From Nageia nagi (taxonomy: Eukaryota; Pinophyta), in contig JBITNC010000001.1 in assembly GCA_050084985.1 (NCBI GenBank), forward strand, positions 49,786,001 through 49,850,000: a DNA stretch of 64,000 bases, in the 5' to 3' direction. Position 1 is the stretch's first letter, and every line of letters begins with the position of its first letter. Below the pieces are notes generated by a model. That model worked only from the letters and a program-made list of their open reading frames with translations, did not search any database and was not told where the DNA came from. Positions 25,291-37,143 of this stretch are shown here, in pieces. A program made the position numbers and the translations under genes.

Positions 25291-25429
25291 CATTTAATGA
25301 AGTATACAATATGCAAGAATAGTTTCCAAATGAAGTGGAAAGCCAAAATCACCCTAAACCAAGCACTACAGCTGCATACCTACACTGCTACTGCATTCTT
25401 GACCCAAAATACCTATAAGTTTTTATTGC

Positions 25430-25760
25430 CTTTATGGAAAATAATGAGTGGACCATTTTCTTTGATAGTTCTAAGTGAATTCATGTAGCAAGGGAAGGAA
25501 TTATTCTCATATCCTCTCACGGTGATGTTATCCCTATATTTTATCATTTAATTTTTTTCTTGCACTACCAATATGGCAGAATATGAGATCTTGATTCTAG
25601 GTATGAAAGGTGCAATACTTTTGAAAGTAAATAGGATCAAAATATTTGGTGATTATAAACTAATTATGAAGTTTATAAAATATACAATATCAAAGATCCC
25701 AATTTGTGACCATATAAAGAAATGGTGGAAAATCTTCTCATCTACTTTGATGAGTATGAA
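25430..25760 (+). pseudogene. second (archaeal-type) RNase H of the Tat lineage
   Basis: The intact stretch 25573-25776 reads MAEYEILILGMKGAILLKVN and IKIFGDYKLIMKFIK. This matches the N.AEYEAL..GL..A....V....GDS.L...Q pattern of the extra RNase H found only in Tat-group gypsy elements; the catalytic Asp of GDS is kept although Ser became Tyr. The preceding WTIFFDSS (from about 25445) supplies the first catalytic Asp. This domain defines the lineage. Confidence 0.8.
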
Positions 25761-27235
25761 ATTGAAAACATTCTAAGAGACAACAATAAGTATGTTGATT
25801 TAATTGCTAGTGTTACTTCCCTTGCTCCTATTTCCATAGATGATGAAGAGATTATTCTCACAATAAAAAATATAGTTAAGCCTTATCATGAATTTGTTAT
25901 TAATGATTTAATTGAGGAACATTATTTTTCTGCTACTTATATCAATGTGTGTGAATGGTATCAAAATGTTTTCAAGTATATTAAATATGGTGTTGTTCCT
26001 ATTACCTTTGATCATAATGCTAGAATTAAACTTAAAAATCTAGAAACTAATTATGTAATCATTAGTGTTTTGCTGTATAGAAGATCTTTTGATGATGCTT
26101 TTCTTAGATGTTTAATGAGGAATGAAGTAGACATGTCCCTTCACCAAGCTCATGATAGTGAATGTGGTTGACACTTTAGTGCTAAGTTGGTTTATCAAAA
26201 GTTGCTTAGAGTAGGTTATTATTAGCCTACTATGCTTGAATATTGTGAATTACATATCAAGAAATGTGAAAAATGTCAAAAGAATGTTAGTCTTAAACCT
26301 TCTTCTCATGCTTTGCATTCTATTGTATATCCTTGGCCTTTTTCTATTTGGAAACTTGATTTTATTGGTAGAATTAACCCTATTTCAAGAGATGGACATA
26401 ATTTTATCATTACAACTACAAAATACTTCATAAAATGGGTGGAGGTTATACCCATGAAGTTTGCAAAAGGAGATAAGTTTGTTGAATTTCTTATTGACTT
26501 ATCATTTTTATATATGGTGTGCCCTCTAAATTATTCATGGATAATGGTCCTAACTTTAAAGGTAATGAAGTTAAGGAATTTAGTGATAAATATAATATTG
26601 AATAGAAGTTCTCCATCCCATATTACTCCTAAGGTAATGGTCAAACAGAAGCCTCTAACAAGGTCATTAAGAGTATCTTATCCAAAATTGTTACAAAATA
26701 TAGTAAAGGTTGGCATGAAAAACACCCCTATGATTTATGGTCCTATAGAACAAGTATAAAGGCTTCCATAGGGGAAAATTATTTCTCTTTATTGTATGGT
26801 GATAAAGTTGTAGTTCCCCTTGAGCTAGAAATCTCATCTATTCATGTGTCACTATATGGTCTCATTCCTATCACTAGATGGTCTCATTCTTGATGAGGAT
26901 AGAAGAAAAGCTATATTAACCCAACTAGAGGTCCTAGGTGAAAAATGGGTTACTAATCTAGAACACCTTAGTGTATACCATTCTAGAATCCAAAAAGACT
27001 ATAATAAAAAGATCAATCCTAAATAGTTCAAATTTGGTGACCTAGTCTTAAAAGAAAACCTTGCCAACACTAAAGCTCTAAAAAATGAAAAGAAAGGTAA
27101 GTTCAAACCTAACTCGATAGATCCTTACATTGTCATTGTGAATTATGGAAAAGCTGCATATAAATTGTCCATAATTGAAGGTAAATAAGAATGTAATCTA
27201 GTAAATGTGATGCATTTTAAAAAAAATTATGTCTA
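25722..27235 (+). pseudogene. gypsy integrase
   Basis: Linker then zinc-binding and catalytic parts: LYRRSFDDAFLRCL; QAHDSECG (the H of the HHCC finger, with the usual GGH following as G-stop-H); HIKKCEKCQKN (26250-26285); SIVYPWPFSIWKLDFIGRIN (first catalytic Asp, about 26360); GHNFIITTTKYFIKWVEVIP. Then a frameshift, HSRIQKDYNKKI (26985-27020), and the C-terminal GDLVLKENLANTKALK with KGKFKPNSIDPYIVI (27040-27140), ending near MHFKKNYV. It would insert element DNA into the chromosome. Numerous stops. Confidence 0.85.
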
Positions 27236-28073
27236 ATCTTTGTTGTAAAATCATACATTTCTCTATCTTTTCATACTAACATTTCAAGCAAATAAGGCTA
27301 TAACCTAGCAATGCAACTAGTTTTAGTCGAACAAAAATGTGTCTAAAAATTGATCACTTCTTCCTAATCATATTAAATTAGAAAAAAAGGTATTTCATTT
27401 CTTTACTTTCATTTCATTTTCATAAAAATTTGTTTATAAATAATGCTTATCAAAACATATCAATATGGTATTTTGCTTTCATATCTTTGTTCATATAATT
27501 GGCCTCGTTTGTAAGAAAAGGGCACTCTTATCACTAAATCCATGGAAACATGGTGGCTTGGTAAACCAAGTTTATCATTCTTATCATTTTACACCTTTTT
27601 AAGTAATGGTAAATCTTATCATTTTCTACCTTTGTAAGGAAGGGTCATTCATATCAAAATCCATGGCAACATGGTGGCTTGGGAAACCAAGCTGATCAAT
27701 CTAAACTAGTCATCATCTTCTTCGAATCTTGGTGGGTAATTCAATAAGGATAGGTTCTATTTTCTTATAATAATTTACATATCATGACATTTAATGTTTA
27801 TATTTGAGATATCTTGCATAAAAATATTTCTTGTATATTTTCTTTTCAGGTACCTTTTTCTTTTACTTGGCTTGCTCCTATGATGAGAGATCTATAATGT
27901 CGTAACCAAGTCAAAGAGGGGGCATACATAAGAAAACAAATGGGGAATTTGAAGCTACCATCATGACATAAATTTTTAGGGAGTAATTTATTACTTTTCT
28001 TGTTGTACTTTGAATTTATGATTTGATTATATTTTATCCCAAAAACATCAAAACATATTCAAAGTGGGGCATC
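27236..28073 (+). other. 3' untranslated region of the Tat element with a local duplication
   Basis: Non-coding. A segment of about 120 bp is duplicated (27515-27585 and 27630-27705): both copies carry CCATGG(A/C)AACATGGTGGC followed by TTGG(T/G)AAACCAAG, whose last part is a small hairpin. The tract AAAGTGGGGCATC at 28061-28073 directly before the right LTR is the polypurine tract. Confidence 0.7.
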
Positions 28074-28716
28074 TGTTATCACCTAAAAAGGAATTTTAAT
28101 TTAATTAAAATACCCTTTAAGGCAATTTTAAATAATTTATTTAATTTGTTAAATAAATGCTCTTTTATTTATTCACTCTCATCTACCTTTATATTTTATG
28201 ATAACAAGATAGCTCAATATCATAATAAGACTCTAGAGGAGCCTTAACACTAGACCTGTTGTTGATAAAGGTGGAGGGGTTATGCATGATCAAAGATATG
28301 ACATGACATAATCCTAAATCCTTGATAGGTGGTAATATAATTGTGTCATTCTTAAGCAATGTTTCTTAACATCATCTATCATCTTTCTATTTTGTTATAC
28401 TCTGAGCTTTGCATTCTTATGATCTTTCATCCCTTCACAAGTGAGATTTCGTACATCAAAGGTGGTACGATGACATCAAGAGAAAGGGTGAGATATTTTG
28501 AGATGATAACTAGGCAATGTCATTGGGTTTCTAGCATTATCACTAGGTTGAGGTCAAATTGGTGGATACATAGTTTGAGGAAGCTATCATTCATCCTTTT
28601 TTGATCAAATTTTACCTTTGTTCATCATCACAGGTAAAGAATAAGTTTGTATCTTTCATAAATCTAGTTTTTATAGGTCAAGGCCTATTAGGTCATTGCC
28701 ATATTTCATATCATCA
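28074..28716 (+). repeat. right LTR of the Tat gypsy element
   Basis: Starts TGTTATCACCTAAAAAGG. It is about 12 bp longer than its partner because of small indels. The TATA-like box of the left copy reads TTGATAAAGG here. Similarity fades after TCATCA at 28716. Confidence 0.8.
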
Positions 28717-31480
28717 ATTTTTTATTATTTCATAATTAATTTATAAATTTAATTATTCTATAAATAATCTTAATTATTATTATTTTGGTTATAATGGATA
28801 GTTGATATCAATAAAATTTCTCCCTCCTAAGAAAAGATAAGACACTTGATTAACATGCTATAAATTATGAATCCAATAAAGATGGTACTTTTTGTGAGGA
28901 GGTACTCAAATTCTAAAGTAGTTAAAATGATAGGGATAAAATGATAGTTCCAACATTGGAACACATGAATTGATATATGCATCATAATCCCATATTACAA
29001 TCACATTTACTTGTAGTTATGGAGTGTCTTGAATGTGATACAATTAGAATAATAACAATTTATGAATGTAGCTAAAGAAAGAAGAGCTAGGTTTAAGGGA
29101 ATTTTAGGTTAGGAGTGTTAAATTATAAAGTAAGTTGAGGAATTTTCAAGGATTGAGAGGTTTGGAATAGATAGGAAGCAAATCTTGATGGGGGGATTTC
29201 ATCAAAACAAATCTCATATCACTTGAAGAAGTTCAAAAGAATGAAGCAGTTTAGGGTGGTATGAGAGAGTTCATTTTTGTATGAATAGAATTTGACCACC
29301 AGTTATCCATTGAAGTGGTGGATGCATGGAGATAAGGGGCATATAAAGTAAATGATATACAATTTTCATTCAATGTAGAATTCATTTCAAAATCAGTTCA
29401 CATACCCAATGTACATGAATAGAAATTTATTAAAAGGGTAAGATTAATAAGTTAGTAGCGAGAGATAAATTCTAAAAATATCTAAGAAAGGGATAGCTAT
29501 TGAAGAAATACAAGATGGGGTTAATGATAACCAATCTCTTGTAACCATGGGATGAGGTTGCAAGAACTTTATGAGGTATGTTACATTAGAGAGGAGGCAT
29601 AAAGTGATTCTATCTTACCACTTTGGCCTCATCAATTACTTAAAATTTCTTGTAATAGGCATAATAAATTTTCCTTTCTTTATCTTAAATTCTTTGGCTA
29701 TCTTGATGAGAAATTTTAAGGAGAACTCTTTGAACATGCCCCTTCATGAGTCTATAATCAAACATTTCTATGACAATGCCCTAGCAAAACAACCAAGAAG
29801 GACCCCTATAATTAGAATCATTATGGGAGTACAAGTATTTGTGTCAAGACCCTTAGTAATAACTAATATTTCAATTCCAAGGAATGAACCCCCAAGAAAA
29901 TACCTCCATTAGAAAGATGAGAGTCTAGCAGTGGGAAAAAATAAGATCATTTTGAAAAAGGGAGAGATGCAAAGAAGAAATTAGAAGAGAATATCATTTG
30001 TGTAGCCTATAACCTTTTAGAATTAATAAAATTAGGTGAAAGGGTAGGTAGGAAACTTATTTAAGAGTCCAAAAAGGGAGAATAAATTGAGAATGAAAAG
30101 AAGAAGAGTAAAGGGGTGGCATAACAAGGAACTAATCAAAGAGTCCAAGTGGTATCCTCAAGGACTAGAGGAAAAAAGAGGTAAATTTTAATTGATCCAA
30201 AAATGAAATAAAAGTAAAGGATCACCTTTATAGTAAGTGATAAACCAAATTCCACTCTAAATGATGAGGAAGTCTAATGTGTACTTGAATAAATTTAAGA
30301 AGAGGCCAACAAAATTTAAGTAGAGAGACTAAAGGGAATCAAAAAGAAGAAATATAGTAGTATTTTGGAACACAAGGGGGCCTATGAAGTAATATAAGAT
30401 GTGAAAAAGAATGAAAAAATTACTACAAATACATTAAACATATATTTGGAGAAAATGAGATGATCAACAATGCCCCAAAGGAAATTAGGAAAAGACAAGG
30501 GACAAGAAAATAAATAGAACAAATCATAGTAAGCATTGAAAATGAAACCCCCAATGATCATGTTGAGGTAAATCCACCACCAAATGGATAAGAGAATGAT
30601 GAAAGATGATCAAGAGTACCTAAGCTACCAACTATGGATCGAAAACTGTATAACAGTATGGTAGTTGAAGCAAATTTTGTAAAAAGGTTAGTTGATCCCA
30701 ATCTTAGATAATCTTGAAGGCAAGGTAGAATTTCAAGTAGTAATGCTTAAATGCATATATAACAAGAAATTAAAACCACATTATAAAGTGATGTAATTCA
30801 GATTCCCAAAAGACCTAGAGATAAGGTTTCTTTAGTTGGATGAGTACTTGGGTAAGAAATTTGTGTGATTTTTGAAGCTTCATTATCCTATACACTCTAG
30901 GGAAGAAAGGATAATGAATGATAGGCACTCAATATTATTGAGTGTTATATAAATGATTGAGAAGTTGAAGTATCCTTTAGGTAAGAAAAAAACTTTGTTT
31001 CCTCTAATAAATATTAGACCTTAGTTTTTAATATTTTCAAAGAACAATGGAAAGGTAGGAAAAATGAAGCTCAAGTGAGCCTTTTATTTTAGTAATGTTG
31101 TTTGACATGTGCAACCTTTGTTCCCTTTGGTTAGTTATGTTTTTTGTAACCATGTTTAGCCAAAAATGTTCTATGTAAGTAAACCATAAGGAATATAACC
31201 ATATGTATACTTTTTAAATAGTTTTTCTATTTCATGGTAGGTAAATACTCAAATTTTGTATAGAGAAGAATGAAGCAAAATAATATATAAAGCTTCAAAG
31301 TGTGTAAATAATATTATAATATTTAAATTTTGTAAAGGTTCTTATAGACCCTCAAAACTCCATACTTTTTTAATTAATAAAATTTACCATACTAATAAAA
31401 AATGTCTAATGCAAGACTACCAAAAACCATCCATCAAATATAAGGGGACAACCAAGAAACTACCATATATGTTGTGTAGA
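28717..31480. other. unassigned stretch with one open reading segment
   Basis: Mostly stop-rich. The only sizeable ORF is 29571-29912 (113 codons, plus): VTLERRHKVILSYHFGLINY, then INFPFFILNSLA, then LHESIIKHFYDNALA. Upstream in another frame lies RDKF.KYLRKGIAIEEIQDG (about 29465-29520). The look (a FTLEGR-like start, a YHF.LL.H pattern, a NFP.FL..SL pattern) recalls uncharacterised repeat-borne plant proteins I have seen in conifer-type sequence, but I cannot name a family. Treat as a decayed protein of unknown function. Confidence 0.35.
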
Positions 31481-31484
31481 CCAC

Positions 31485-32140
31485 TCACATCATAAAGTGG
31501 AGCATTTAGCACCATTCTTGAATTGGAACATGTATGAAACCATGAAAGAGTACTTTAAATTTGTTTCACATCAAATGTTGTGTTTGTGAATGCCTTGGTA
31601 TATATGTATGCAAAATGTAGAATAATACACAATGTGCAATAATTATTTGACAAGATGCATGATGCAAACATAGTTTCATGGAATTCAATGATTGGAGGAT
31701 ATGCAATTCATGGCTACAACAAGAATGGCCTTAAAAAATATAACCTTTGTATATATTCTAAATGTGTGTAGCCAAGATATGCATGAAATGGGTTTTTTGA
31801 GAACATCCTCAAGACTTTAAAGCAAATGCAATTATGATGAGCAGATCCAAAAATTGCAATCTTTGTTATCATTCTTTTACAATGTGCCACCATGGGAGCT
31901 TTAGAAGAATCTATGGAATTTTATAAAAGGTACTTGAAAATTATTTTGCATCCAATATTTTATTTTTGAGTGCCCATGAATTGTTTGAGAAGATGCATGA
32001 TGCAGAAACAATTTGATGGAATGTAATTATTGCAAGATATGCATAAAGTAGATACATTGAAAGGGCCCATGAATTATTTTCCAAGGTGGATGATGAAAAA
32101 ACTCAAAAATGGATGTGTTGAAAGGGACCATTAATTATTT
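31485..32140 (+). pseudogene. PPR protein pseudogene, left part
   Basis: Readings show PLS-type pentatricopeptide repeats: VVFVNALVYMYAKC, LFDKMHDANIVSWNSMIGGY (about 31575-31705), then MGALEESMEFYKR and related pieces to about 31940, and a further LFEKMH-like unit to about 32130. PPR proteins bind organelle RNA one base per 35-residue repeat and act in editing, splicing or stability. Here frameshifts and stops occur in every repeat, so it is dead. The gene fragment continues past a copia insertion at 52276. Motif wording is typical of the greatly expanded land-plant PPR family. Confidence 0.85.
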
Positions 32141-32388
32141 TACATGATGCATATATTTATCTCAATAATAAGAAAAATCAAGGGTAAGTGAGGACATATG
32201 TAAATTTATGCATGATTTTGTTAATATAATTTATTAAATTAATTCATGCAAGCTAAAAGTTAGCCAAATTCAAAAAAATTTAACAATATTTAAAATACCA
32301 TGTGAAAAATACTAAGAAAATTACCACTAGGAATTTGAACTTCATGGATTAAAATTGTTGAGGCAATATCAATTGTATTGAAAGGTCA

Positions 32389-33068
32389 AAACCATAATGG
32401 TCCTTTGCATAATTAGTTAAAAAAAATACAAGATACTTCCTTAATCAAGTTCAAATTATGATCTAGATATATATTTGAAATATTTACATAGATGCTAATA
32501 ATGTTATAATATGTCTATAATACTTAAAATCATATCATATGTGTTGCATGTTCAATTCTAAGTAAAAGAAAAATAAATCACAATCTAAAAAAACACATAT
32601 GATGCCCAATGCTCTATAGAATTTTAAGCAAATGCAATTGTTAGGTTTAAAGCCAAAATATCCAACTATATAATATTAAATCACTTTGAATTATCATTTG
32701 CAATACACATTTATATGTAGATAGGTTAAATTCCATCTCTATGAAAATGGAAACAATTCGTTTTTTATTCCACCTTGAAAGTAGCTTAAAAAGTGACTTT
32801 TTATGTCAAATGATAGAAAAAAGACAAGGTCAGAACCTTAAGATGAAGAATATAAGATATTTATCTTAATGCTCATAGAAACTTATAAATGAGTTGTAGT
32901 GAAAGATGAAAACCATAATGGTTCTTTATATAACAAGTTAAAGTAGATATAAGATACTTCCTAAATCAAGTTCTCTTTATGATCCAGATATATATTTGAA
33001 AGATTTGAATAATTACCAATAATGTTGTAATATGTCTATAATACTTAGAAACCATAGCATGTATCTTG
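32389..33068 (+). repeat. ~520-bp tandem duplication within the PPR pseudogene, second copy split by copia
   Basis: The block from AACCATAATGG at about 32389 to CATGTTCAATT (32546) recurs from AACCATAATGG at about 32911 up to 33068. There the copia element interrupts it, and it resumes with CATGTTCAATT at 52281. Shared phrases include AAGATACTTCCT, GATATATATTTGAAA and ATATGTCTATAATACTTA. Each copy is followed by a scrap of PPR motif (32590-32655: NFKQMQLLGLKPKYPT-like; 52330-52400: NFKEMKLL-like), so intervening non-coding sequence and one PPR unit were duplicated together. Confidence 0.75.
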
Positions 33069-33574
33069 TGTTGGAATGTATAATGCATTATTGTAAAGGT
33101 TTTTATTAAATCTTCTATGTAAATTCACTAATACTTAAGGGTATTATTTGATACCTTAAGTATTTAAGTGAATATGATAATGCAACTTGTCCTACACTGC
33201 ATGTCATGAGCATGCCCCTTGGGTAAAAGGATGTGCATGTCATGCTTTTGTACATTGGATAAAAGGGTGATCCAAAGAGGGATTTTGGCCTATAAATATA
33301 AGGATCCCTCTTTGTGATCACACAACAATTTGTGGAGTAAAGTTGTGCTATAGGATAGAAGTGTAGGAGTTGATATTGGGAGGATTGTAAGAGAGTTGTA
33401 TTTGTGATTGAAGTAAATATCTAGTTAGTGGATGTACTCTTAGTTGGAGAAACCACTTTACATCTTGAGTTAATTTGTGAGATTGTCTTATTTTTGAGTT
33501 TGTTAGATATGAATTGATAGCTTTCATGTGATCTTGGTAGATTAAGAATTATCTTGTTAGTGTTAGTTCTTTCA
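33069..33574 (+). repeat. left LTR of the copia element
   Basis: 506 bp, TGTTGGAATG...TTCA. TATA box GCCTATAAATA at about 33288-33298. Also holds AATACTTAAGGGTATT and a near-palindrome ACTTAA...TTAAGT (33132-33173). Aligns with the right copy with scattered substitutions. Confidence 0.95.
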
Positions 33575-33577
33575 TTT

Positions 33578-33590
33578 TGGTATCAGAGCT
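33578..33590 (+). promoter_or_regulatory. primer-binding site, tRNA-Met
   Basis: TGGTATCAGAGCT, a perfect match to the standard plant copia site, four bases after the LTR. It proves the left LTR boundary and the element's orientation. Confidence 0.95.
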
Positions 33591-34299
33591 CCTTGAAGGC
33601 TTTTCTTCATATCCTTGGTGTTGAAGCTCTACATCTTCATCTTGGAGGTTCTCATTCTTTTTCCTTCACTTTATTGAGAGGTAAAAGTGATTCAAGGTAT
33701 AATTTTACTTCACTTATCTTGATTTACTTAACATAGCAATATATTTTTTATGCATACTAACATGTACTATTGTTAGTTTCCTATCATATTATTATAATAT
33801 TGCATATACTTCATTATTTTTAAAGGTTTTATTGTCAAAAGTTGAGTAAAAAATATATATATATCTATATTTTTTCCTTCAAATTTGCATGCAAATATTT
33901 GATAGCAATATATTTTGTTACATTATTTTATACTAACATGTCTTATTACTAGTTGCAATTTTTGCCTATTATATTGTTATAAAATTGCATATCCTTAATT
34001 TTTTAAGTTTTTTTTTATGTATATCAAAAACTTTTAAGTAAACTATATAAATTTATTCTTAAAAAGTTCATATGCAAAATTTCAATGAGAACCTCATATT
34101 TTTTGTTAGCCTTGACTCTTTTATCAAAATAGTTGTATTATATAGTTTTTTTTTCAACTATTTTTGATATTAATAAAAAAAATGATTGAGGTTGCATTCC
34201 AGTAACTAAAAAAAAAGTTCTCTTTTTTTTTCAAAATTAAGAGGAAAGTATTTTATTTAAAAAAAAACATTCTTTGTCTAATATTAAAAAAAAAACTAC
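33591..34299 (+). other. copia leader, AT-rich
   Basis: Untranslated leader with poly(T) and poly(A) runs and AACATGT-type words. A 60-codon ORF at 33554-33736 overlaps the primer-binding site and has no motif; not considered a gene. Confidence 0.5.
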
Positions 34300-34540
34300 C
34301 ATTGGTAGCCCTACTACTTGCAGCCCTACTGTTGATGGCCCTGTTGTAGTAGCTTATCGCTCATAGCCTATTACTTGTGGCCCTATCGTTGTGGCCTAAT
34401 ACTGGTAGCCTATGGCCCTACCACTGTGTCTTATAGCTCATATCCTTACCATTGCAACCTACCATTGGTAGCCCTACTACCATGGCCTACCATCATAGCC
34501 TATCATTGGTGGCCCTACTACTGTAGCCTATGTTGGTAGC
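34300..34540 (+). repeat. degenerate GTAGCCCTACTACTGTGGCC minisatellite, left part
   Basis: Irregular repeats of the words GTAGCCCTACTACT, GTGGCCTACCATT and GGTAGCCCTACTA. The array is cut by the gypsy element at 34541 and resumes at 46404 with GTAGCCTTGCTACTG. Units contain small palindromes (TAGC..CTA, TAGT..ACTA). Confidence 0.8.
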
Positions 34541-35809
34541 TTTATATCCATACATAATAAATTCTTTATTAAAGCCCTGATGTACTTTACTTGCAATTAT
34601 GAGTTCATTTTAAGACCCCCAGGAGTTTTTCTGAAGCAAATAAAGCGGGCTGGATAAAATGATGACATCACGGAGGATAAGATAGTCACGTTTTGGTAAA
34701 GATCAGGTTCCAAAGATGATGAGGTTAGCAAGGGGTGATTAAAAGGGCCGAAGTCAGTGGATAAAGTGTTCTGGAATAAAATGATGACATCACAGAGGAT
34801 AAGATAGTCATGTTTTGGTAAAGACCAAGTTTCGAAGATGATGAGGTCAGCAAGGGGTGATTAAAAGGGCCAGAGTCAATGGATAAAGCATTCCTAAATA
34901 AAATGATGACATCACGGAGGATAAGATAGTCATGCTTTGGTAAAGATCGGGTTCCAGAGATGATGAGGTCAGTAAGGGGTGATAATAAAAGTTGAAGTCA
35001 GTGAATAAAGTGTGCCAGAGCAAAATGATAAAGTCACGAAAGAAAATATAGTCACATTTTGGCAAGAAATAGATCTTAGAGGAAGTGATACCTATGAAAG
35101 GCAGAATCTTAGTTTTGAGAAGATGTTACCTTCCACGACCTCTTCAGCTCTATAACATTCGGACAAGCGGCATATATAGATGATGATAGTGAGAAGTGGC
35201 CAGAATCTTGAGGCCATTTTTTGTAATAATTCTATTTTCATTTTCTTGTAACCGTTATTTTTTTAGTATAAGTATATGAAAATAAAGTGAAAAAGGGGTC
35301 GAAAGCCCTAGTATTGCTCTTTACATTTGTTCTCTAAGACCTATAGTTTTTATCAGTAATATGATACCATCTTGACCTTTCTTGCCTAGCACTCATAATT
35401 ATTATTCTTAATTGGGTTACATTATGGTAGCTTGGCATGTTTTCTGAATGATAATTGTGAGCTGTTAGTATAACTGTGTCTACATACATGGTAGAGTAAA
35501 GTTGGGAAACTATTAGAGAGTGAGAGCTTGTACTGTAGCTGCTACACTAGATTCAGGCCAAGGTTTCACACCCTGTGAAAGCCCACACTGAACTAGTGAT
35601 TCACCTTTACTTTCTCTCTTGTTACCCTAAGCCTTTTTTCTTAAATTCCTTGCACTCTACTCCTTTTATTTTCTTTCCTGTTACTTCTCCTACACCCAAT
35701 GTATAAGGAACCGGCCTTCTCTAGAGATCAAACTGTCACCATAGTCTATTCTTGATTTACTTTGGTTAAGATTGTTCATGGCGCATATATTACACAATCC
35801 TAATCAACA
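34541..35809 (+). repeat. left LTR of the nested gypsy
   Basis: 1269 bp; starts TTTATATCC where the right copy has TGTATATCC (terminal G lost) and ends AATCAACA. The first third is a 122-bp tandem array. Near 35260 it has GTATAAGTATATG as a TATA-like site. Most differences from the right LTR are C/T or G/A changes. Confidence 0.93.
34640..35075 (+). repeat. 122-bp tandem array with TGACATCA sites (left LTR)
   Basis: Four copies with period 122 bp. The core TGACATCA lies at 34663-34670, 34785-34792 and 34907-34914. The fourth copy (about 35028) reads TGATAAAGTCAC. Each unit also carries GATAAGATAGTCA, GATGATGAGGTCAGCAAGG and GGGTGATTAAAAGGG. TGACATCA is one base from TGACGTCA, the bZIP (TGA/CREB-type) site, so an enhancer array is plausible. 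ORFs in this area are repeat shadows. The same array lies in the right LTR at 45250-45665. Confidence 0.85.
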
Positions 35810-35820
35810 GTATTTCTTTT

Positions 35821-35842
35821 TGGCATGCCCAGTGGGACACGA
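35821..35842 (+). promoter_or_regulatory. probable primer-binding site of the nested gypsy
   Basis: TGGCATGCCCAGTGGGAC lies 11 bases after the left LTR, in the position and with the TGG start expected of a tRNA-complementary site. I cannot name the tRNA with certainty. Confidence 0.5.
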
Positions 35843-35957
35843 AGAAACTTATTGGTGACTCTGTTAAAGCACTATCTATGGTATGTATTAAAGTAGATTA
35901 TTTGTAAATATCATATGTGCTTTTGAACCTTTTATTTTCTTTTGCAACCTAGAGTTT

Positions 35958-37143
35958 ATGTGGACTAGATCTAAAACTAGAGCAGTAAAAGAAGTACCAG
36001 ATTTTAGAACGTTGGATGCTCCTAAGAGAAAGACCCTGATCAAGTCCAAGTCTCTTAATAGTATCAGCACCCTAAAATCCTTTACCAAGCTAGAACCATC
36101 TGATCTTCACACTAGAAATACCTCTCCTAAAATGGCTAATCTAGCTCAGAATATTTATTTGGAATGGGACAATGGGGTACCAATAGCTCTAGCTGTGTTG
36201 CATGATATCCCAGCTAATGTTTTCAAAACCCTCCTGGAGTTTGATGCAACTTTCGAGAAAATGGATTATGAGCATTGTGTTGATGTAGCTGGCCTAGCTA
36301 AGATTCATAATATTCAACGTGAAGATGTCATGGTGAGATTACTGGCTCAGTCTTTCAAAGGAAAGGTCTTAGATTGGTACAGGGGCCTTCCTAATGGATC
36401 TATAACCACTTGGGCTCAATTGGTAGAGCCCTTCATCTTGGAATTTAATGAATTATGAGATCCTTTTTCTCTATTAACACAGTTCACTTCAATCAAAAGA
36501 TATTAGCAAGAAAATATCCCTGATTTCCCAAAAAACTTGGATGAGAGTCCCAATGCCAATCAGGCCTCAGCAATTTCAAGCCTTAATGTATTACCTGAGA
36601 GCCTTTCCTCTGGATCTCTCTCTGCAAATCCAAAATTTTGGAGTAAATACTTTCCCGGAGGTCTATAGACAAGTAGTATATGCTGAATCCTATCTTATTA
36701 TAGTTGGAAAATTGCCAAGTCGCATGCCAATGCCTTATTTTCTAGTAACCACCCAACAACAAATTTTGAGACCTCAAGTAATTAGTTTGGCTCCACCTTT
36801 GGCCAGTATTCCCACCCCTATTCAATAGTGGCCATCTACCTTGCCAGTCCCTAGAGCTCCCTTGGCCTTACCAGCCCCTCATCAGCCCAATATGAATCAA
36901 GGGGTAGCTTCATCGATGGAGATTTAGGAACTCCAAAATTTATGTAGAAATATGGCAAATCAGATTACCATTCTAAGTAGACAAAGCAATGTAAGAAGAT
37001 ATCCTTATCCTACTATAGAAAAAGCTCAACATGTGTTAAACGAGGATGTAGGCCAAGCTTCCTCTTCCGAGTCAGCCACTGGTTTGTGTTTGGCCTGCAA
37101 TGATGCTCATGAACAAACCACATGTCCTATTTATCAGTACTAA
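35958..37143 (+). pseudogene. nested gypsy Gag
   Basis: Starts MWTRSKTRAVKEVPDF at 35958. The capsid part reads EDVMVRLLAQSFKGKVLDWY, RGLPNGSITTWAQLVEPF and ILEFNEL (36325-36458), the retrotransposon-gag pattern. After a stop and one frameshift near 36541 the reading continues PMPIRPQQFQALMYYLRAFP and NTFPEVYRQVVYAESYLI. It ends with CLACNDAHEQTTC (about 37095-37130), a C..C...H....C knuckle. A proline-rich linker (36780-36900) sits between. Gag would package RNA. Only one frameshift and a few stops, so decay is mild compared with neighbours. Confidence 0.85.

Larger units (their letters stand above)
20456..28716 (+). mobile_element. Ty3/gypsy retrotransposon, Tat lineage, decayed
   Basis: Two LTRs of about 0.63 and 0.64 kb enclose gag, protease, RT, RNase H, a second RNase H and integrase in that order, all on the plus strand. 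The second RNase H between the first one and integrase is the mark of the plant Tat group. RT wording (FRDINKACPKDAFPLPNIDM) also fits that group. Many stops and frameshifts, plus a deletion between RT and RNase H, show it is dead. No clean target duplication was found, and the exact right ends of the LTRs are uncertain by about 20 bp. Confidence 0.85.

Noticed and set aside
28717-28780. 5-bp target duplication for the Tat element
   Set aside because: AATAA precedes the left LTR but does not follow the best right boundary (28716); a later AATAA near 28765 would need an unsupported LTR extension.
33115-33321. Minus-strand ORF with a near-identical copy at 51817-52023
   Set aside because: It is the reverse strand of the copia LTR pair. 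Conservation is explained by LTR identity.
34847-35065. Minus-strand ORF in the gypsy LTR, also at 45441-45659 and 45563-45835
   Set aside because: Shadow of the 122-bp tandem array, in the antisense direction of the element.
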